A stretch of DNA of 64,000 nucleotides from Arenibacterium halophilum (lineage in GTDB: Bacteria > Pseudomonadota > Alphaproteobacteria > Rhodobacterales > Rhodobacteraceae), in assembly GCF_005938225.1 (NCBI RefSeq), contig NZ_VCPC01000002.1, forward strand, positions 1,116,001 to 1,180,000. The letters run 5' to 3'. Of this stretch, positions 8,661 through 18,493 are shown piece after piece (positions within the stretch are counted from its first letter, which is position 1; the number at the start of each line of letters is the position of its first letter). A program made the position numbers and the translations under genes. The notes below the pieces were generated by a model. That model made no database searches. It worked only from the letters and a program-made list of their open reading frames with translations, and had not been told where the DNA came from.

Positions 8661-9518
8661 TTAACCCCCGGTGACCAGCGTGATGAGCCCGGCCAGCGAG
8701 GCGGCAGCCACCAGCGCATCCAGCCGGTCAAGAAACCCGCCGTGCCCCGGAATCAGGTTCGAGGAATCCTTGATGTCCACCCGCCGTTTCATCGCGCTTT
8801 CGGCAATGTCGCCCAATTGCGCCGCAAGGCAGACCAGAAAGGTCAGCCCCGCCGCCGCGATCACCGGTACACCGAATTGCGGCAGCACCACAGCACCGAA
8901 GAGCGCGGTGCAAATCCACCCCGCCACGGTGCCCGACCATGTCTTCTTGGGCGAGACGGCAGGCCAGAACTTCGGCCCGCCCAACGCGCGGCCCGCGAAA
9001 TATCCGGAGGTGTCGGAAATCACCACGATGGTGACCAGCGCGACCAGCCCCCAGACACCGTGTTCGGAATAGGCAAAGGCCAGAAACAGCGCCGACCCGG
9101 CCAGCATGGCGCCATAGGCCAGCCACAGCAGCCGCCCGGATCGCAACACCACCAGCCCGCCGATCAGCGGCGCAATCAGCGCGATGGTCCCCGCGATATA
9201 GCCGCCGTAGAACAGGCCGCCCGGCGCTGTTCCCGGGGGCCGGGTTTCATCCGGCGTGCTGAGCCCTGCAACCAGCAACCCCAGTGCCAGCAGTGGAAAC
9301 AGCATAGGCAAGGGCGCCAAAGCCCGGCGATGCCGTGCCGCGACATTCGGATCGCACAGCGGCATCAGTTCCCAGATCATCACGCAGTATATGGCATAGA
9401 CGTAGATGCCCCAGACGATCTGCCCGCCCATCAGCGCCGCGATGGTCACCGCGATCATCACCAGCGCCGACAGCAGCCGGACGCCCAGATCGCGCCAGCG
9501 TGCGGGCGGTTTCGTCAT
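8661..9518 (-). CDS. cdsA: Phosphatidate cytidylyltransferase
   Basis: Integral membrane enzyme making CDP-diacylglycerol from phosphatidate and CTP, the branch point for phospholipids. 285 residues with about seven hydrophobic helices. The C-terminal CDP-diglyceride synthase signature is intact: SDTSGYFAGR, SPKKTWSG, and MKRRVDIKDSSNLIPGHGG followed by FLDRLD. The start overlaps the uppS stop by 4 bases, so translation is coupled. Confidence 0.97.
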   Translation of the reverse strand: MTKPPARWRDLGVRLLSALVMIAVTIAALMGGQIVWGIYVYAIYCVMIWELMPLCDPNVAARHRRALAPLPMLFPLLALGLLVAGLSTPDETRPPGTAPGGLFYGGYIAGTIALIAPLIGGLVVLRSGRLLWLAYGAMLAGSALFLAFAYSEHGVWGLVALVTIVVISDTSGYFAGRALGGPKFWPAVSPKKTWSGTVAGWICTALFGAVVLPQFGVPVIAAAGLTFLVCLAAQLGDIAESAMKRRVDIKDSSNLIPGHGGFLDRLDALVAAASLAGLITLVTGG

Positions 9519-10246
9519 ACCTTCACCGCGCCAAACCGGCGGTCACGGGCGCCGTAGGAACGGCACAGCGTTTCCAACTCGGCCGCCGTGAAATCGGGCC
9601 AGAGCGTATCGATGAATTCATATTCGGCATAGGCCGACTGCCAGAGCAGGAAGTTCGAAATCCGCGCTTCGCCGCTGGTGCGGATCACCAGATCCGGATC
9701 GGGCAGAACGTGGGTGTCCAGGTAGCGCGTCAGCGTGGTTTCATCCACCTCGTCCGAGCGCAGGCTGCCCGCCTCGACATCTTCGGCCAGGCGGCGGATG
9801 GCCCGGGCCACTTCATCGCGGGCACCATAGTTCAGCGCGATGGTCAGCTCGACCCCGTCGTTCTCGGCGGTCAGGGTCTCCAGCTGGTCCATCAGCCCGG
9901 TCAGCTTGGCATCCAGCCGGACCCTGTCACCGATAAACCGCACCCGCACGTTGCGCGAATCCAGCGCGCGCGCCTCTTTCGCGATATAGCGGCGAAACAG
10001 GCTCATCAGCCCGGCAACCTCGACCTGGGTGCGCTTCCAGTTTTCGGTCGAAAAGGCAAAGATCGTCAGATACTTGATGCCCAGATCGGGGCAGGCCTCG
10101 ACCACCTCGCGCACGCGGCGGGCCCCGGCGTGGTGCCCGAATAGGCGCGGACGGCCTCGGGCTTGCGCCCAACGGCCGTTGCCATCCATGATGATGGCAA
10201 CGTGGCGCGGCCCTGCAATCGGCGCGTGATCTGGATCCTTTGGCAT
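9515..10246 (-). CDS. uppS: Undecaprenyl diphosphate synthase
   Basis: cis-Prenyltransferase that builds the C55 carrier for peptidoglycan and surface polysaccharide. 243 residues. IIMDGNGRWA (residues 18-27) holds the catalytic Asp21. FAFSTENWKR and the C-terminal DLVIRTSGEARISNFLLWQ complete the family pattern. It sits 17 bases after frr. The product also limits the sugar cluster at 37997-46681 if that makes a lipid-linked glycan. Confidence 0.97.
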   Translation of the reverse strand: MPKDPDHAPIAGPRHVAIIMDGNGRWAQARGRPRLFGHHAGARRVREVVEACPDLGIKYLTIFAFSTENWKRTQVEVAGLMSLFRRYIAKEARALDSRNVRVRFIGDRVRLDAKLTGLMDQLETLTAENDGVELTIALNYGARDEVARAIRRLAEDVEAGSLRSDEVDETTLTRYLDTHVLPDPDLVIRTSGEARISNFLLWQSAYAEYEFIDTLWPDFTAAELETLCRSYGARDRRFGAVKV

Positions 10247-10263
10247 GCCCCCAAACCGCCGGA

Positions 10264-10827
10264 TCAGACCTGCATGATCTCGGCTTGCTTGGTCTCAAGC
10301 GCCTCGTCGACCGCCTTGATCATCTTGTCGGTCAGATCCTGCACCTCGGATTCCCAGAATTTCTGGTCGTCTTCCGACATGCCGTCGGCTTTAGCTTTCT
10401 TTATCTGGTCCATTCCGTCGCGGCGCACGTTGCGCACCGACACCCGGGCGCCTTCGGCATATTGCCCGGCAACCTTGGTCAGGTCGCGGCGGCGTTCTTC
10501 GTTCAACTCGGGGATCGGCAACATGATGATGGTGCCGTTCAGCTGCGGGTTGATCCCCAGCCCGGATTCGCGGATCGCCTTTTCCACCTTGCCGACAAGG
10601 CCCTTGTCCCAGACGTTGATGGTGACCATGCGCGGTTCGGGAACGTTCACTGTGCCAACCTGGTTGATCGGCGTCTGCGAGCCATAGGCATCAACCATCA
10701 CCGGTTCCAGCATCGAGGCAGAGGCGCGACCCGTCCGCAGCGATGCGAATTCGGTGCGCAGGTTCGCCATCGCGCCGTCCATCCGGCGTTTCAGATCGTC
10801 GGTATCCAGCATAAATTCGTCAGACAT
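10264..10827 (-). CDS. frr: Ribosome recycling factor
   Basis: 187 residues, normal length. With EF-G it splits the post-termination ribosome. Conserved blocks include [34 protein letters not shown] and the C-terminal helix [16 protein letters not shown]. An AGGTTCACCC stretch precedes the ATG. The pyrH-frr order is the usual one, here with 97 bases between them. Confidence 0.98.
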   Translation of the reverse strand: MSDEFMLDTDDLKRRMDGAMANLRTEFASLRTGRASASMLEPVMVDAYGSQTPINQVGTVNVPEPRMVTINVWDKGLVGKVEKAIRESGLGINPQLNGTIIMLPIPELNEERRRDLTKVAGQYAEGARVSVRNVRRDGMDQIKKAKADGMSEDDQKFWESEVQDLTDKMIKAVDEALETKQAEIMQV

Positions 10828-10924
10828 GGGTGAACCTCCGCGTAACCTTGGCCTTTGGCTGCTCTATATCCGCAGTTCCGACCGAATGTATAGTATGCAA
10901 GCGCATGGCGCGCCCTATTCGGGC

Positions 10925-11671
10925 CTAGCCCTGCACCTTGGTATAGGTGCCCTGACCGGCCAGAATGCCACGGAACCCGCCGGGTTCATCCAGACTGAAG
11001 ACGATGATCGGCAGGCTGTTGTCGCGCGCCAGCGCGATGGCGCTGGCATCCATAACGCCCAGACGCTTGGCCAGCACGTCGTCATAGGTCACGTTGTCGT
11101 AGCGTTTGGCGTCGGCGTGTTTCGCCGGATCCTTGTCGTAAACACCGTCGACCTTGGTGCCTTTGAAGATCGCCTCGCAACTCATTTCATTGGCGCGCAG
11201 CGTTGCCGCCGTATCGGTGGTGAAGTACGGGTTCCCGGTGCCGGCGGCAAAGATGCAGACCCGCTTCTTTTCAAGGTGGCGCACCGCGCGGCGGCGGATA
11301 TAGGGCTCGGCCACCTCGTCCATGCGGATTGCGCTGATGACGCGGGTGTGCACCCCCAGCGCCTCGAGCGCGGATTGCATGGCAAGCGCGTTCATCACCG
11401 TTGCCAGCATCCCCATGTAGTCGGCGGTGGTGCGTTCCATCCCCTGGGCGCTGCCTTGAAGCCCGCGGAAGACGTTGCCGCCGCCGATCACCATGCAGAT
11501 CTCGACACCCAGTTCGTGGACCGATTTCACCTCGTTCGCGATGCGCTGGACGGTGGGCGGATGCAGGCCGAATCCCTGATCTCCCATCAGCGCCTCGCCC
11601 GATATCTTGAGCATGACCCGCCCATAGGTGACCGGAGCCGTTGAATTCTGCGATGTCGGGGAAGAGGTCAT
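10925..11671 (-). CDS. pyrH: UMP kinase
   Basis: Hexameric bacterial UMP kinase, amino-acid-kinase fold, converting UMP to UDP. 248 residues with a short N-terminal extension before [12 protein letters not shown] (residues 20-31). IGGGNVFRG, the central [12 protein letters not shown] and [12 protein letters not shown] blocks are typical. It is the first gene of the minus-strand block. Its promoter must lie in the 109 bases before miaA, which runs the other way. tsf and rpsB, which often precede pyrH, are not adjacent. Confidence 0.98.
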   Translation of the reverse strand: MTSSPTSQNSTAPVTYGRVMLKISGEALMGDQGFGLHPPTVQRIANEVKSVHELGVEICMVIGGGNVFRGLQGSAQGMERTTADYMGMLATVMNALAMQSALEALGVHTRVISAIRMDEVAEPYIRRRAVRHLEKKRVCIFAAGTGNPYFTTDTAATLRANEMSCEAIFKGTKVDGVYDKDPAKHADAKRYDNVTYDDVLAKRLGVMDASAIALARDNSLPIIVFSLDEPGGFRGILAGQGTYTKVQG

Positions 11672-11780
11672 GTTGCGCTCCGCTTGGCCACGGGGTTAGT
11701 TTCGCGCAAAATGGCCGAATTCGCCCAGAGGTTCAATGCGCCTTCCGGGCCAAACGCAAAACCCGTGGAAAGGCGCCAGA

Positions 11781-12662
11781 ATGAAGGTTCCCGGCTTTGG
11801 CGTCCTGCCCGATGTTGCGCCTGACATGCCGATTCTGATCGCGGGGCCGACGGCTTCGGGCAAATCTGATCTGGCGTTGCATATCGCGGAAACGCAGGGC
11901 GGCGTGGTGGTGAATGCCGACGCGAGCCAGGTATTCGACTGCTGGCGCGTGGTGACGGCACGCCCGTCGCAGGAAGACGAGGCGCGCGCGCCCCATGCGC
12001 TCTACGGCCATATCCCTTGGAACGCCGATTATTCCGCAGGCCATTGGTTGCGAGATGTCACGCCCTTCTTGGAAGGCGGTGCGCGCCCGATCATCACCGG
12101 GGGCACAGGGCTCTATTTCATGACGCTGACCGTCGGGATGGCGCAGATACCACCGGTGCCGCCCGAGGTGCGCACAGAGGGCGACGGGCTGAGCCTTGAG
12201 GCGCTGTTGGAAACCGTAGATACCCGCACCCGCGCCGGGATCGACTGCAACAACCGCGCCCGTGTCCAGCGCGCTTGGGAGGTGCAGCGCGCCACCGGCA
12301 GAGGGCTGGCCGATTGGCAGGCCGATACCCCGCCGCCCGTGTTGCCGATTACCAGTTGCCTGCCGTTGGTCGTTCAGACTGAAACCGGGTGGCTGAATGC
12401 CCGCATCGCGCGCCGGTTCGACAAGATGGTGGATATGGGCGCGCTGGACGAGGTAGCGGCCATGCTGCCATATTTCGACCCCGCCCGCCCGGCCTTCCGC
12501 GCCATTGGCGTGCCCGAACTGGTCGCCCACCTGACAGGCGAAGCCACGTTGGACGAAGCCCGCAGCCGCGCCAGCATCGCCACCCGGCAATTCGCGAAAC
12601 GGCAGCGCACATGGTTCCGCTCGAAGATGCGGCACTGGCATGGGATTTCACCGATCCATTGA
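11781..12662 (+). CDS. miaA: tRNA dimethylallyltransferase
   Basis: Adds the dimethylallyl group to A37 of tRNAs reading UNN codons, the first step to ms2i6A. The DMAPP substrate comes from the MEP route that includes dxr. With ATG 11781 (GGAAAGG 7 bases upstream) the protein has 293 residues. The P-loop is GPTASGKS (residues 22-29), followed by NADASQVF and TGGTGLYF, the standard blocks. An in-frame ATG at 11826 is an alternative start. Confidence 0.96.
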   Translation: MKVPGFGVLPDVAPDMPILIAGPTASGKSDLALHIAETQGGVVVNADASQVFDCWRVVTARPSQEDEARAPHALYGHIPWNADYSAGHWLRDVTPFLEGGARPIITGGTGLYFMTLTVGMAQIPPVPPEVRTEGDGLSLEALLETVDTRTRAGIDCNNRARVQRAWEVQRATGRGLADWQADTPPPVLPITSCLPLVVQTETGWLNARIARRFDKMVDMGALDEVAAMLPYFDPARPAFRAIGVPELVAHLTGEATLDEARSRASIATRQFAKRQRTWFRSKMRHWHGISPIH

Positions 12663-12722
12663 ACTGGGGGCTTGCATTTTGGCAGACCCGCTGTCACGCA
12701 TCGCCCCGTGACCCCGAAATTC

Positions 12723-13541
12723 ATGATACGCCAGCAGCAATTCGGCCCGATCGGCGCAGCCAGCGCCGGTATCCGGCTGAACACGCTTGCCCAACTGGCC
12801 CGCCACGGCAGCTGGCAACTCGAACTTGCGCATGACCGCCCGCACCACCTGTTCGTCTGGATCACGCGCGGTCAGGGAATCGCGCTGATGGATGGCGCGC
12901 GGCGCGGTGTGGGCATCCACAATGCGCTGTTCCTGCCCGCGCGGTCGCTGAACGCGATTGATCTGGGGCGTCAGGGATTTGCACAGGCGATCACCCTGCC
13001 GCCCGATCTGGCGCTGAATCTGCCCACGCGGCCGCTGCATCTGCGGGTACGTGACGTGACCGCACAGGGCGAGATGACCTCGCTGCTGGAATCGTTGCAG
13101 CGTGAACAGAACGCGGGCCGTCCGCACAGCCAGAACGCGATGGAGGCCTATTGCCGCCTGATTGCGATCTGGATGCAGCGCCATACCGACATGAGCGAGG
13201 AACCCGACACCGCGGCGCGGCGTCTGATGCGCGGGTTTTTCCAGCGCCTCGTTGCGCCAGATGCCGGGGTAAACGTGACCGTGGCCCGCCATGCCGAAGC
13301 GCTGGAGGTAACTCCCACGCATCTGTCGCGCGTGTGTCGCGCTGAAACCGGCCGCACCGCCGCCGCCCTGATTGCCGAACGCGCGCAGCACCGTGCGCGG
13401 ATGCTGTTGAGCGAAACAAAAGTGCCGGTGCAGGACATCGCGCGCAACCTTGGCTTTGGCAGCGCCGCCTATTTCAGCCGCTTTTTGCAGCAACGAACCG
13501 GGGCGTCGCCGTCCGAATTGCGCCGCCGTGCCCGCGCTTAG
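12723..13541 (+). CDS. AraC-family transcriptional regulator
   Basis: About 272 residues from ATG 12723; upstream TTG codons in frame could extend it. The N-terminal two thirds resemble a cupin-type effector domain (HHLFVWITRGQG, FLPARSLNAI). The C-terminal third has two helix-turn-helix motifs of the AraC type: HAEALEVTPTHLSRVCRAET and VQDIARNLGFGSAAYFSRFL. It begins 60 bases after miaA and lies before the ABC transporter genes on the same strand, so control of that transporter is possible but unproven. Confidence 0.9.
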   Translation: MIRQQQFGPIGAASAGIRLNTLAQLARHGSWQLELAHDRPHHLFVWITRGQGIALMDGARRGVGIHNALFLPARSLNAIDLGRQGFAQAITLPPDLALNLPTRPLHLRVRDVTAQGEMTSLLESLQREQNAGRPHSQNAMEAYCRLIAIWMQRHTDMSEEPDTAARRLMRGFFQRLVAPDAGVNVTVARHAEALEVTPTHLSRVCRAETGRTAAALIAERAQHRARMLLSETKVPVQDIARNLGFGSAAYFSRFLQQRTGASPSELRRRARA

Positions 13542-13924
13542 TGCCCTTGTCGCAATCGAACCGCGAAAATGTCGGTTTTGGATCCGATAATGCCGATTGC
13601 CGCCGTTGACGCCGTGAAAATTCTGGTGCCGAATGTGCTTCGAACGGTGGTGTCCAGTCACGCCCGCCGATCACAACGCCGATCAAAGCCAAAGCAGCCA
13701 ACGAGGATCGCGATGACATCATGCAGGCAGAGGGGCCCCCGTGGGGGCATGTCACCCGCCCGCATGTCTCCCGATATCAAGACGAAGGTTATAGCCGCAC
13801 CCCGTGCGGCTCATATGCGTTTCGCGCTTTGAGCGGCAACTGAAATACTCACGAAGGCCCGGTTTCCGGGCCCGACCAGACCCGGCAAACGGGCACAATA
13901 ACAAGACGACCCACAGGGGGTAAA
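13542..13924 (+). other. Gene-free leader of the ABC transporter, two hairpins
   Basis: 383 bases with no convincing gene on either strand. Two inverted repeats are visible: 13735-13748 (GCCCC...GGGGC type) and a perfect 7-base-pair stem at 13856-13872 with a 3-base loop. Neither has a T-run, so they look like leader structure rather than terminators. AGGGGG at about 9 bases before the ATG at 13925 is the ribosome-binding site. Confidence 0.5.
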
Positions 13925-14977
13925 ATGGGACTATTCATCCTGCGACGGACGGTCGTGATGATTCTGACGGCCGTGTGCCTGACGTTCATCGTGTTCTTCC
14001 TGACCAACCTGTACCCGAACCTTGAAAAACTGGCCAAGACGCAGGGCAACTTCCGCATGTCGGACGAAGCCGTTGCCAGCTGGCTGGACAAGGGCGGGTA
14101 TCTTCAACCGTTGCCGGTGAAATATGGCCAGTGGCTGGGCGTGCTGCCCGGCTGGACCCGCCAGACCGACGAAGGCGTGACCGGACGCTGCTTTATCGGC
14201 ACCCGGAGTGCTGACGCGGCGGCCGAGGCACCGTCGTTCTGTGGTATTCTGCAAGGCTATTGGGGCCAGTCGACCGTATTCAAGGAGTCGGTTGGCGGCA
14301 TCATCGGCACGCGTCTGGCGCTGACCGGAAAGCTGATGTTCTGGGTTCTGGTCCTGATGGTGCCGATGGCACTGATCGTGGGCGTTCTGGCCGGGATGCG
14401 CGAAGGTTCGGTGACCGACAGGACGCTCTCGACTTTTTCGATCATCACCACGGCCACGCCGGAATACGTGTCGGGCGTGATCTTCATTGCGGTTTTCACT
14501 TCCTCCGCCGTGGGGTTGAAATGGTTCAAGGGCACCGCAACCAGCGCGATGGAGAACGCGAATTTCGAGAATTTCTTTCTGCCGGTGCTGACGATTTCCC
14601 TTTATGGCATGGGCTACATCGCGCGGATGACGCGGGCGAGCATGACAGAGGTAATGACCGCGCAATACATCCGCACCGCGCGGCTGAAGGGCGTCAAATT
14701 CTCGAACATCGTGCTGAAACACGCGCTGCGCAACGCGCTGATTGCACCTTTTACGGTCATCCTGCTGCAGGTGCCATGGCTGCTGAACGGCGTGGTGATC
14801 GTGGAAACGCTGTTCAACTACAAGGGCTTCGGCTGGACGCTGGTGCAGGCCGCCGGCAACAACGACATCGAGCTGCTGCTGGCGGTCTCGGTCGTGTCGG
14901 TCTTCGTGGTGCTGCTGACACAACTGATCTCGGATATCGGGTATGTCTACCTGAATCCGCGGATCCGGATTTCGTGA
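13925..14977 (+). CDS. Peptide/opine-type ABC transporter permease (DppB-like)
   Basis: 350 residues, inner-membrane subunit of an oligopeptide-class importer. The first helix (MILTAVCLTFIVFFLTNLY) is followed by a periplasmic loop of about 115 residues, longer than in standard DppB, and then five more helices. The cytoplasmic EAA-type loop is YIRTARLKGVKFSNIVLKHA. The loop holds two cysteines (GRCFIG, PSFCG). It is normally preceded by a substrate-binding protein gene, which is absent here. 11 bases separate it from the second permease. Confidence 0.93.
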   Translation: MGLFILRRTVVMILTAVCLTFIVFFLTNLYPNLEKLAKTQGNFRMSDEAVASWLDKGGYLQPLPVKYGQWLGVLPGWTRQTDEGVTGRCFIGTRSADAAAEAPSFCGILQGYWGQSTVFKESVGGIIGTRLALTGKLMFWVLVLMVPMALIVGVLAGMREGSVTDRTLSTFSIITTATPEYVSGVIFIAVFTSSAVGLKWFKGTATSAMENANFENFFLPVLTISLYGMGYIARMTRASMTEVMTAQYIRTARLKGVKFSNIVLKHALRNALIAPFTVILLQVPWLLNGVVIVETLFNYKGFGWTLVQAAGNNDIELLLAVSVVSVFVVLLTQLISDIGYVYLNPRIRIS

Positions 14978-14988
14978 GGGGCTGAGCG

Positions 14989-16176
14989 ATGGAACCGTTG
15001 ACCTCTTTCGAGATTGCCACCCGTATCGTGACACAATTCCTGCCGGTGCTGGCCGCGCTGGTGGTGTTGTTCGTGGTGTCGATGATGTACAAACGCAAGC
15101 TGGGCCTCTACGGCAAGCTGTTCGACAGCATGATCGGGATGATCGGTTTTGCGCTCGTGATGTTCTGGGTCTTTACCGGCATCTTCGCCGCGATGGACCT
15201 GATCGTGACCCACGACCCCCTGACCCAGGTGTCGGGGCTGAAAAACAAGGTGCCGGGCACGCCGCTGCGCAACCCGGACGAAGGCGAGTACGCCTGGTAT
15301 CTGCTGGGCGGCGACAACCTTGCGCGCGACGTGTTTTCGCGCATGGTCAAGGGCAGCACGATCGTGATTACCATCGCGCCGCTGGCGACGCTGTTTGCCT
15401 TCATGATCGGGATCACGCTGGGCCTGCCGGCCGGGTATTACGGCGGCAAGCTGGACACCTTCCTGAGCTTCCTTGCCAACCTGATCCTGGCCTTCCCGGT
15501 GATCCTGCTGTTCTACCTGCTGGTGACGCCGGAGATCGTGCTGACCGGGCTGCCGCAATATATGGCGGTGGTGCTGTTCTTCTTCCCGCTGATCTTTGCC
15601 GGCGTGCTGATCCATTCGCGCTATCGCACGCAGCCGCAGAAGAACTGGGTCTGGCTGGCGGTGGTGCTGGTACCGATGTTCCTGCTCTATGCCTCGGCGG
15701 TAAATGCACCGGGCAGCAAGGTGGCGATTTGGCCGCTGGATTTCTTCGACATTCCGCCAGGGATCCTGGTGGTGTTCGTATCGGTCGTCTTCGTGAACTC
15801 GCCCACCGTGTTCCGTATCGTGCGCGGTCTGACGATGGACATCAAGACGCGCGATTACGTGGCCGCCGCCCAGACCCGGGGCGAACGCCCGTGGTACATC
15901 ATGCTGTGGGAAATCCTGCCCAACGCACGCGGACCGCTGATCGTCGATTTCTGTCTGCGCATCGGGTACACAACCATCCTGCTGGGCACGCTTGGCTTCT
16001 TCGGCCTTGGCCTGCCGCCCGAAAGCCCGGATTGGGGCAGCACGATCAACGAGGGGCGCAAGCTCTTGTCGATCTACCTGCATCCGGCCCTACCCCCGGC
16101 CATCGCCCTGCTGAGCCTTGTGCTGGGGCTGAACCTGCTGGCGGACGGCCTGCGCGAAGAAAGCCTGAAAGATTGA
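14989..16176 (+). CDS. Peptide/opine-type ABC transporter permease (DppC-like)
   Basis: 395 residues, larger than the usual 280-300 of DppC. The extra length lies in an N-terminal region with two additional helices and a segment at about residues 180-250 that adds hydrophobic stretches. The EAA loop DYVAAAQTRGERPWYIMLWE couples it to the ATPase. Together with the first permease it forms the membrane channel. The substrate cannot be read from the sequence. Confidence 0.93.
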   Translation: MEPLTSFEIATRIVTQFLPVLAALVVLFVVSMMYKRKLGLYGKLFDSMIGMIGFALVMFWVFTGIFAAMDLIVTHDPLTQVSGLKNKVPGTPLRNPDEGEYAWYLLGGDNLARDVFSRMVKGSTIVITIAPLATLFAFMIGITLGLPAGYYGGKLDTFLSFLANLILAFPVILLFYLLVTPEIVLTGLPQYMAVVLFFFPLIFAGVLIHSRYRTQPQKNWVWLAVVLVPMFLLYASAVNAPGSKVAIWPLDFFDIPPGILVVFVSVVFVNSPTVFRIVRGLTMDIKTRDYVAAAQTRGERPWYIMLWEILPNARGPLIVDFCLRIGYTTILLGTLGFFGLGLPPESPDWGSTINEGRKLLSIYLHPALPPAIALLSLVLGLNLLADGLREESLKD

Positions 16177-16184
16177 GGCACGCG

Positions 16185-16235
16185 CCGGGGGCTGTCTGCC
16201 CCCGGACCCCCGAGGATATTTGGACCCCAAAGAAG
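16185..16235 (+). repeat. Palindromic intergenic repeat, copy 1
   Basis: A stem of 8 base pairs (16185-16192 with 16198-16205), then CCCCCGAGGATATTTGG and CCCAAAGAAG. The same order of parts recurs at 27072-27129. It lies between the second permease and the ATPase, so it is transcribed and may act as an RNA stability element. Confidence 0.7.
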
Positions 16236-16263
16236 ATGGGCGATCCGACGAAGGAGAGGCAAA

Positions 16264-18345
16264 ATGGCAAAAGAGGCGTATGATGGGCCGATCCTCGAGA
16301 TCGACAAGCTGTCGATTTCCTTTTTCACGCGGTTGCGGGAAATTCCGGCGGTGATGGATTTTTCGGTCAGCGTGCAGCCGGGCGAGGCAGTTGGGCTGGT
16401 CGGTGAATCGGGCTGTGGCAAATCCACCGTGGCCCTGGGCGTGATGCAGGACCTGGGGCGCAACGGGCGGGTTGTCGGCGGGTCGATCAAGTTCAAGGGC
16501 CGCGACCTGGGCGAAATGTCTGACGCCGAATTGCGCGACATTCGCGGCAGCGAAATCGCGATGATCTATCAGGAGCCGATGGCGAGCCTGAACCCGGCGA
16601 TGAAGATCGGCAAGCAGTTGATGGAAGTGCCGATGATCCATCAGGGGCTGTCGGAGAAAGAGGCCTATGCCCGCGCCCTGCAGGTGGTGACGGACGTGAA
16701 GCTGCCCGATCCAGAGCGGATTTTGAAAAGCTATCCGCATCAGCTGTCGGGCGGGCAGCAGCAGCGCATCGTGATTGCGATGGCCTTGATGAGCGAGCCG
16801 TCACTGTTGATTCTGGACGAGCCGACCACCGCGCTGGACGTGACGGTCGAGGCGGCGATTGTCGAGCTGGTGAAGGATCTGGGGCGCAAGTACGGGACCT
16901 CGATGCTATTCATCAGCCACAACCTTGGGCTGGTGCTGGAAACCTGCGACCGGATCTGCGTGATGTATTCGGGCGAAGCCGTTGAACGCGGCAGCATCGC
17001 CGATGTCTTCGACGAGATGCGCCACCCCTATACGCAGGCGCTGTTCCGCTCGATCCCCCTGCCCGGTGCCGACAAGACGGCACGCCCGCTGGTCGCCATT
17101 CCGGGGAATTTCCCGCTGCCGCATGAGCGCCCGCCAGGGTGCAACTTTGGCCCGCGCTGCGATTACTTCGAGGCTGGGCGCTGTGACGCCAAGGCGATTC
17201 CGATGTTTCCGGTTGAAGGCAATGACCGGCATCAGTCCCGCTGTGTAAAATTCGATGAAATCGACTGGGCTGCGCCGGTGAACGTGGGCGAGCTAAAACC
17301 CAAGCCAGAGCCGGGGCCCGTGGTTCTGAAGATGGACCGGCTGAAGAAATACTATGAAGTCGCTGCCAATGCCCTGTTCGGCGGTGGTGCGGCCAAGGTG
17401 GTGAAGGCGAACGAGACGCTGAGTTTCGAGGCGCGCGAATCCGAGACGCTGGCGATTGTCGGGGAATCGGGCTGTGGCAAATCGACCTTCGCCAAGGTGC
17501 TGATGGGTCTGGAAACGGCGACCGACGGGGCGATCCTGCTCGACAACCGCAACATCGAATCGGTGCCGATCGAACAGCGCGACACGCGCACCGTTTCGGA
17601 CGTGCAGATGGTGTTTCAGAACCCGTTCGACACGCTGAACCCGTCGATGACCGTCGGGCGCCAGATCATCCGCGCGCTCGAGGTGTTCGGAATCGGCGAC
17701 AATGACGCCGCGCGGCGGGCGCGGATGCTGGAGCTGCTGGATCTGGTCAAGCTGCCGCGCGCCTTTGCCGAACGGATGCCGCGCCAGTTGTCGGGCGGGC
17801 AGAAGCAGCGGGTGGGCATTGCCCGCGCCTTTGCGGGCGGTGCGCGGATCGTGGTGGCGGATGAGCCTGTGTCGGCGCTGGACGTGAGCGTTCAGGCGGC
17901 GGTGACCGATCTGTTGATGGATATCCAGCGCGAGGAAAAGACCACGTTGTTGTTCATCAGCCACGATCTTTCGATCGTGCGCTACCTCAGCGACCGGGTG
18001 ATGGTGATGTATCTGGGCCATGTCGTGGAGCTGGGTACCACCGATCAGGTCTTTGCCCCGCCCTATCACCCCTATACCGAGGCGCTGCTGTCGGCGGTGC
18101 CGATTGCCGATACCTCGGTCCGCAAGAAACATATCGTGCTGGAAGGTGATATTCCCTCGGCGATGAATCCGCCCCCGGGCTGCCCATTCCAGACGCGTTG
18201 CCGCTGGAAGTCGGAAGTGCCGGGCAATCTGTGCGAAACCGAAGTGCCGCCGATCCGTGACCGCGACGGACATCAGATCAAGTGTCATCTGAGCGATGAC
18301 ATACTGGACAGAATGGAGCCGGTGATCGAGATCGCGGCAGAATAG
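16264..18345 (+). CDS. Double ABC ATPase, DppD-DppF fusion
   Basis: 693 residues with two complete ATPase halves. Each has Walker A GESGCGKST (near residues 45-53 and 401-409), a signature (LSGGQQQR and LSGGQKQR) and a Walker B (LLILDEPTTALD; IVVADEPVSALD). Each half ends in the oligopeptide-type C-terminal extension with cysteines (GCNFGPRC; GCPFQTRC), which in related proteins can bind an iron-sulfur cluster. It energises the two permeases upstream. An AAGGAGAGGC site precedes the ATG. Confidence 0.96.
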   Translation: MAKEAYDGPILEIDKLSISFFTRLREIPAVMDFSVSVQPGEAVGLVGESGCGKSTVALGVMQDLGRNGRVVGGSIKFKGRDLGEMSDAELRDIRGSEIAMIYQEPMASLNPAMKIGKQLMEVPMIHQGLSEKEAYARALQVVTDVKLPDPERILKSYPHQLSGGQQQRIVIAMALMSEPSLLILDEPTTALDVTVEAAIVELVKDLGRKYGTSMLFISHNLGLVLETCDRICVMYSGEAVERGSIADVFDEMRHPYTQALFRSIPLPGADKTARPLVAIPGNFPLPHERPPGCNFGPRCDYFEAGRCDAKAIPMFPVEGNDRHQSRCVKFDEIDWAAPVNVGELKPKPEPGPVVLKMDRLKKYYEVAANALFGGGAAKVVKANETLSFEARESETLAIVGESGCGKSTFAKVLMGLETATDGAILLDNRNIESVPIEQRDTRTVSDVQMVFQNPFDTLNPSMTVGRQIIRALEVFGIGDNDAARRARMLELLDLVKLPRAFAERMPRQLSGGQKQRVGIARAFAGGARIVVADEPVSALDVSVQAAVTDLLMDIQREEKTTLLFISHDLSIVRYLSDRVMVMYLGHVVELGTTDQVFAPPYHPYTEALLSAVPIADTSVRKKHIVLEGDIPSAMNPPPGCPFQTRCRWKSEVPGNLCETEVPPIRDRDGHQIKCHLSDDILDRMEPVIEIAAE

Positions 18346-18430
18346 CGGGCATTTCGGAACGACGCGTTTTTATCAAAGACCTAACGAAACGCGGCGTTTC
18401 ATAAATTCCGATCACAATAAAGAAAGAACC

Positions 18431-18454
18431 CGTGGGGGGGTGATCCCACGGGCC
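18431..18454 (+). terminator. Bidirectional terminator after the ABC transporter
   Basis: An 8-base-pair stem (18431-18438 with 18447-18454) with CCTTTCC on the plus side and TTCTTTCTTT on the minus side. It lies between two convergent genes. Confidence 0.65.
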
Positions 18455-18493
18455 TTTCCGTATGCTTTGAAGTCGGGGCGTTTGGACGCGCTG

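Noticed and set aside
14947-16083. Minus-strand frame opposite the second permease
   Set aside because: Charged, repetitive product with no start signal; antisense shadow.
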